A DNA stretch of 64,000 nucleotides from Pseudomonas arsenicoxydans. Its GTDB lineage: Bacteria; Pseudomonadota; Gammaproteobacteria; Pseudomonadales; Pseudomonadaceae. The notes beneath the pieces were generated by a model. That model had not been told where the DNA came from. It worked only from the letters and a program-made list of their open reading frames with translations, and made no database searches. A program made the position numbers and the translations under genes. Positions 61,582 through 64,000 of the stretch are shown in pieces. The stretch is from the NCBI RefSeq assembly GCF_900103875.1, contig NZ_LT629705.1:1564501-1628500 (forward strand), in the 5' to 3' direction. How positions within the stretch are numbered: the first letter of the stretch is position 1; every line of letters starts with the position of its first letter.

Positions 61582-64000
61582 TTACCACTTGTAAGTCGCA
61601 CTGGCGACGACACTGCGCTGGTCGCCGTAGTAGCAGTAGAAGCTGTCACAGGTGGAGATGTAGTCCTTGTCCAACAGGTTGGTCGCGTTGAGGGCCAGCG
61701 ATGCGCCTTTGAGGCTGTTGTCCAGACGACCGAGGTCGTAATGAACCGCGGCGTCGAACACGGTGTAGGCGTCGGCCTTGCCCAGAAAGGTATTGGCCTG
61801 GTCGCCATACGTGTTGCCGGTATAGCGGGCGCCGGCACCGAGGCCGAAGCCGTCGAGCACGCCGTTGTGCCAGGTGTAATCGGCCCACAGCGACGCTTGC
61901 TGGTTAGGTATCAGTTGCAGGCGATTGCCCTTGAAATCACCTTTTTGTACTTCGGACTTGGCCAGGGTGTAGGCAGCGATGATTTTCAGGTTGTCGGTGA
62001 CATCGGACACCGCTTCCAGCTCCAGGCCCTTGACCTTCACTTCGCCGGTCTGGCTGGTGATCGGCGTGGCGCCGACGGTGGTGGTGACGGAAACGTTTTT
62101 CTGGGTCAGGTCATACACCGCTGCGGTGAGCAGGGTTTTGCTGCCCGGTGGCTGGTATTTCACGCCCAGCTCCCACTGCTTGCCTTCGGTTGGCTTGAAC
62201 GATTCGGTGGCCGAGGCCAGGGCGCCAGTGGTTGGCTGGAACGATTCGGCGTAGGACAGGTACGGCACGAAGCCCGAGTCAAACACATAGCTGATCGCCG
62301 CGTTGCCGCTGAAGGCCTTGTCGCGCTCGGTGTTGGTGGCGTCGCCCTTGTTGAAGAATTTTGTGCCAGTGTGCACCCAGTCCTCACGGCCGCCGAGGGT
62401 CAGGCGCCATTGATCGAGGGCCATCTGGTCCTGTACGTACACGCCCGTCTGGTGAGTTTTTTGGTCGTAGTCGTAGAACGCGGAGGAGCGCGGCGGACGA
62501 ACGATGGGCTGGCCATAGATCGGGTTGTTGACGTTGGTGGTCAGCCCGTCACCGAAAATCGAGGTGTAGTTGGTGTTGCTGCGCTGGTGGTCGAGACCGA
62601 GCAGCAGGGTGTGGCGCACATCGCCGGTTGCGAAGTCAGCCTGGAAGTTGTTATCCACGGCGAACTGGCTGATGTCTTCGTCGACGCTGGTGCTGGTGCG
62701 CCCGACGTTTCCTTGGTTATCCACCTGCGTAAACGGGTAAGAGCCGACCGTGAATGCCTGGAACGACAGGTCCGATTTGGTGTAACGCAGGTTTTGCCTG
62801 AATTGCCAGACATCGTTCAGGCGATGCTCAAACGCGTAACCCAGCGCGTAGTAGGTCCGGTCGTAGAATTCCCAATCCGGATCACCCAGGTTCTTGTGAT
62901 GGGAAACCTTGCCAAACGGCATGTCGATTTTGGTGCCCTGTACCGGCAGGAACTGGCTGGTGATGCCGGTATCGTCGCGGGTGAATTGCGTGAGCAGGGT
63001 GAACGAGGTGTCGTCGTCGATGTTCCAGGTCAGGCTTGGCGCAATGTTGTAGCGCTTGTTGTCGACGTGGTCGATCTGCGTGCCGCTGTCGCGCAGCACA
63101 CCGCTCAGGCTGTAGAGAAACTGGCCTGCGTCGTCGATCTTGCCGGTGTTGGCGAAGTTGATCTGGCGCTGGTTGTCGCTGCCGTATTGCAGCTCGATCT
63201 CGTGGCTGTCTTGCGCGGTGGGACGGCGACTGACCATGTCCAGCAGGCCGCCCGGCGGGGTCTGGCCGTACACCGATGAAGCCGGGCCGCGCAGCAGGGC
63301 GAGACGCTCGAGGTTCCAGGTTTCCTGTTTCGGGTTGGCATACACGCCTTTGGGCAGAGGCAAGCCGTCCAGGAACTGGGTCGGTTCGAAACCGCGCACG
63401 CGCAACCAGTCGGCGCGGGTGTCACTGCCATAGCTGCTGGCGACGATGCCGGGCATGTAGCGCACGGCGTCATCGAGGTTCTGCACGTTGCGATCGTCCA
63501 TCTGCTGGCGGGTGGCAATCGAAATCGAGCGCGGCGCTTCGACCAGCGCGGTGTCGGTTTTGGTGCCGGCGGCGGTGCGGGTCGCCAGGTAACCGTCCAC
63601 CGGCCCCCAGGCGCTCTCGGTGTATTCGACGCCGATGACGGCGGTTTCCGGCAGGGCCAGCACGCCCTCGGGAATGGCGACCAGACTGTAGGTGCCAGCG
63701 CTGCTTTGTTCCAGTTGCAGACCGCTGCCACGCAAGGCTTCACGTAGCGCGCCGGCTGCGTCGAACTGACCCTTCACCGGTGCCGAGGTCTTGCCTGCTG
63801 CCAACGATGGATTCAACGACAGCGCGAGGCCGGCCTGGCTGGCGATCTGATTCAGAGTGCTGGCCAACGGCGCGGCCGGTAGGTCGTAGGCGCGGACGCT
63901 GGACGCCTGTTCAGCGGCAATCAGCGGGCTGCTGGCCAGAGGGGCACAAAGGGCAATGGCGACGGCCAGCAGGCTGGGACGCAACAGGGTGTCGAGCGAA
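61582..64000 (-). CDS. TonB-dependent siderophore receptor with STN domain, 5' end cut by window edge
   Basis: At least 806 codons are open to the right edge. A TTG at 63984 could start translation, but the frame continues upstream (SLDTLLRPS), so the true start is probably outside. Domains: signal peptide (LLAVAIALCAPLASSPLIAAEQ), STN domain (about 25-100) for transmembrane signalling, plug (from VEAPRSISIATRQQMDD), and a 22-strand barrel ending in Trp. The STN domain predicts an outside FecR-type anti-sigma partner. The C-terminal CDSFYCYYGDQR is as in ferrioxamine/ferrichrome-type receptors. The substrate is not decided. Confidence 0.9.
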   Translation of the reverse strand, partial: SLDTLLRPSLLAVAIALCAPLASSPLIAAEQASSVRAYDLPAAPLASTLNQIASQAGLALSLNPSLAAGKTSAPVKGQFDAAGALREALRGSGLQLEQSSAGTYSLVAIPEGVLALPETAVIGVEYTESAWGPVDGYLATRTAAGTKTDTALVEAPRSISIATRQQMDDRNVQNLDDAVRYMPGIVASSYGSDTRADWLRVRGFEPTQFLDGLPLPKGVYANPKQETWNLERLALLRGPASSVYGQTPPGGLLDMVSRRPTAQDSHEIELQYGSDNQRQINFANTGKIDDAGQFLYSLSGVLRDSGTQIDHVDNKRYNIAPSLTWNIDDDTSFTLLTQFTRDDTGITSQFLPVQGTKIDMPFGKVSHHKNLGDPDWEFYDRTYYALGYAFEHRLNDVWQFRQNLRYTKSDLSFQAFTVGSYPFTQVDNQGNVGRTSTSVDEDISQFAVDNNFQADFATGDVRHTLLLGLDHQRSNTNYTSIFGDGLTTNVNNPIYGQPIVRPPRSSAFYDYDQKTHQTGVYVQDQMALDQWRLTLGGREDWVHTGTKFFNKGDATNTERDKAFSGNAAISYVFDSGFVPYLSYAESFQPTTGALASATESFKPTEGKQWELGVKYQPPGSKTLLTAAVYDLTQKNVSVTTTVGATPITSQTGEVKVKGLELEAVSDVTDNLKIIAAYTLAKSEVQKGDFKGNRLQLIPNQQASLWADYTWHNGVLDGFGLGAGARYTGNTYGDQANTFLGKADAYTVFDAAVHYDLGRLDNSLKGASLALNATNLLDKDYISTCDSFYCYYGDQRSVVASATYKW

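Noticed and set aside
61741..63279. 512-codon open frame on the + strand over the receptor gene
   Set aside because: It is antisense to the TonB-dependent receptor with no domain or ribosome site.

Overview
The window is a high-GC chromosomal segment of a Pseudomonas, most likely from the P. fluorescens group. Three things point there: the protein sequences, the density of Pseudomonas-type REP doublets (GCGGGCTTGCCCGC hairpins), and a gene order that matches the betA-to-fdhA region near PA5372-PA5421 of P. aeruginosa as I remember it. No rRNA, tRNA, CRISPR array, prophage or complete insertion sequence was seen. About two thirds of the window (2.3-49.6 kb) is one regulon for catabolism of choline, carnitine and glycine betaine.

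Layout: 0-2.1 kb, a TldE/TldD protease pair (TldE runs off the left edge). 2.3-8.7 kb, betA-betB-betI, with divergent betT across a perfect 20-bp BetI-type palindrome. 8.9-12.0 kb, the quaternary-amine ABC transporter cbcXWV. 12.4-13.8 kb, sdaB. 14.3-15.4 kb, the master regulator gbdR behind a good sigma-54 promoter. 16.2-22.1 kb, carnitine genes (gamma-butyrobetaine dioxygenase, cdhB, cdhA, cdhC, caiX) with the regulator cdhR. 22.2-23.9 kb, a small accessory patch (DUF3010 protein, RelE/ParE-type toxin with XRE antitoxin, LprI-like protein). 24.1-32.5 kb, the dimethylglycine operon (M19 dipeptidase-like protein, DUF5943 protein, dgcA, dgcB, two ETF-like subunits) followed by a GNAT gene. 32.5-33.8 kb, a secreted protein with two aspartic-protease DTG motifs. 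33.76-34.32 kb, a non-coding array of imperfect repeats, each carrying a perfect DnaA box. 34.5-37.2 kb, divergent gbcA and gbcB. 37.3-40.2 kb, an SDR gene, ltaE and a TraX-like gene. 40.5-49.6 kb, glyA-soxBDAG-purU-fdhA. 49.7-51.7 kb, an ECF sigma, anti-sigma and fasciclin cassette. 51.9-57.7 kb, a DUF2780 protein, an acyltransferase, a retropepsin-like protease and creBCD. 57.9-64 kb, a GST, an MFS transporter, and a siderophore-receptor/PepSY group (the receptor runs off the right edge).

How the genes work together: BetT and CbcXWV import choline and betaine; BetA and BetB make glycine betaine. Carnitine, including carnitine made from gamma-butyrobetaine, is converted to glycine betaine by CdhA, CdhC and CdhB. 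GbcAB, DgcAB and SoxBDAG then remove the three methyl groups in turn, giving dimethylglycine, sarcosine and glycine. The methyl carbons leave as formaldehyde or methylene-THF and are handled by FdhA, PurU and GlyA. GlyA makes serine, and SdaB turns serine into pyruvate.

Most interesting non-gene signals: (1) four perfect DnaA boxes at 161-182-bp spacing in a 785-bp gap; (2) half-sites of the form GNCGN repeated every 20-21 bp upstream of most betaine and carnitine operons, clearest as a 14-bp direct repeat between caiX and cdhR; (3) a 10-bp perfect hairpin that buries the creD ribosome-binding site; (4) an orphan terminator and promoter suggesting a small RNA at 15.9-16.05 kb; (5) two 109-bp multi-hairpin elements and three ~100-bp palindromic elements of separate families. 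No wholly new multi-gene system could be supported.
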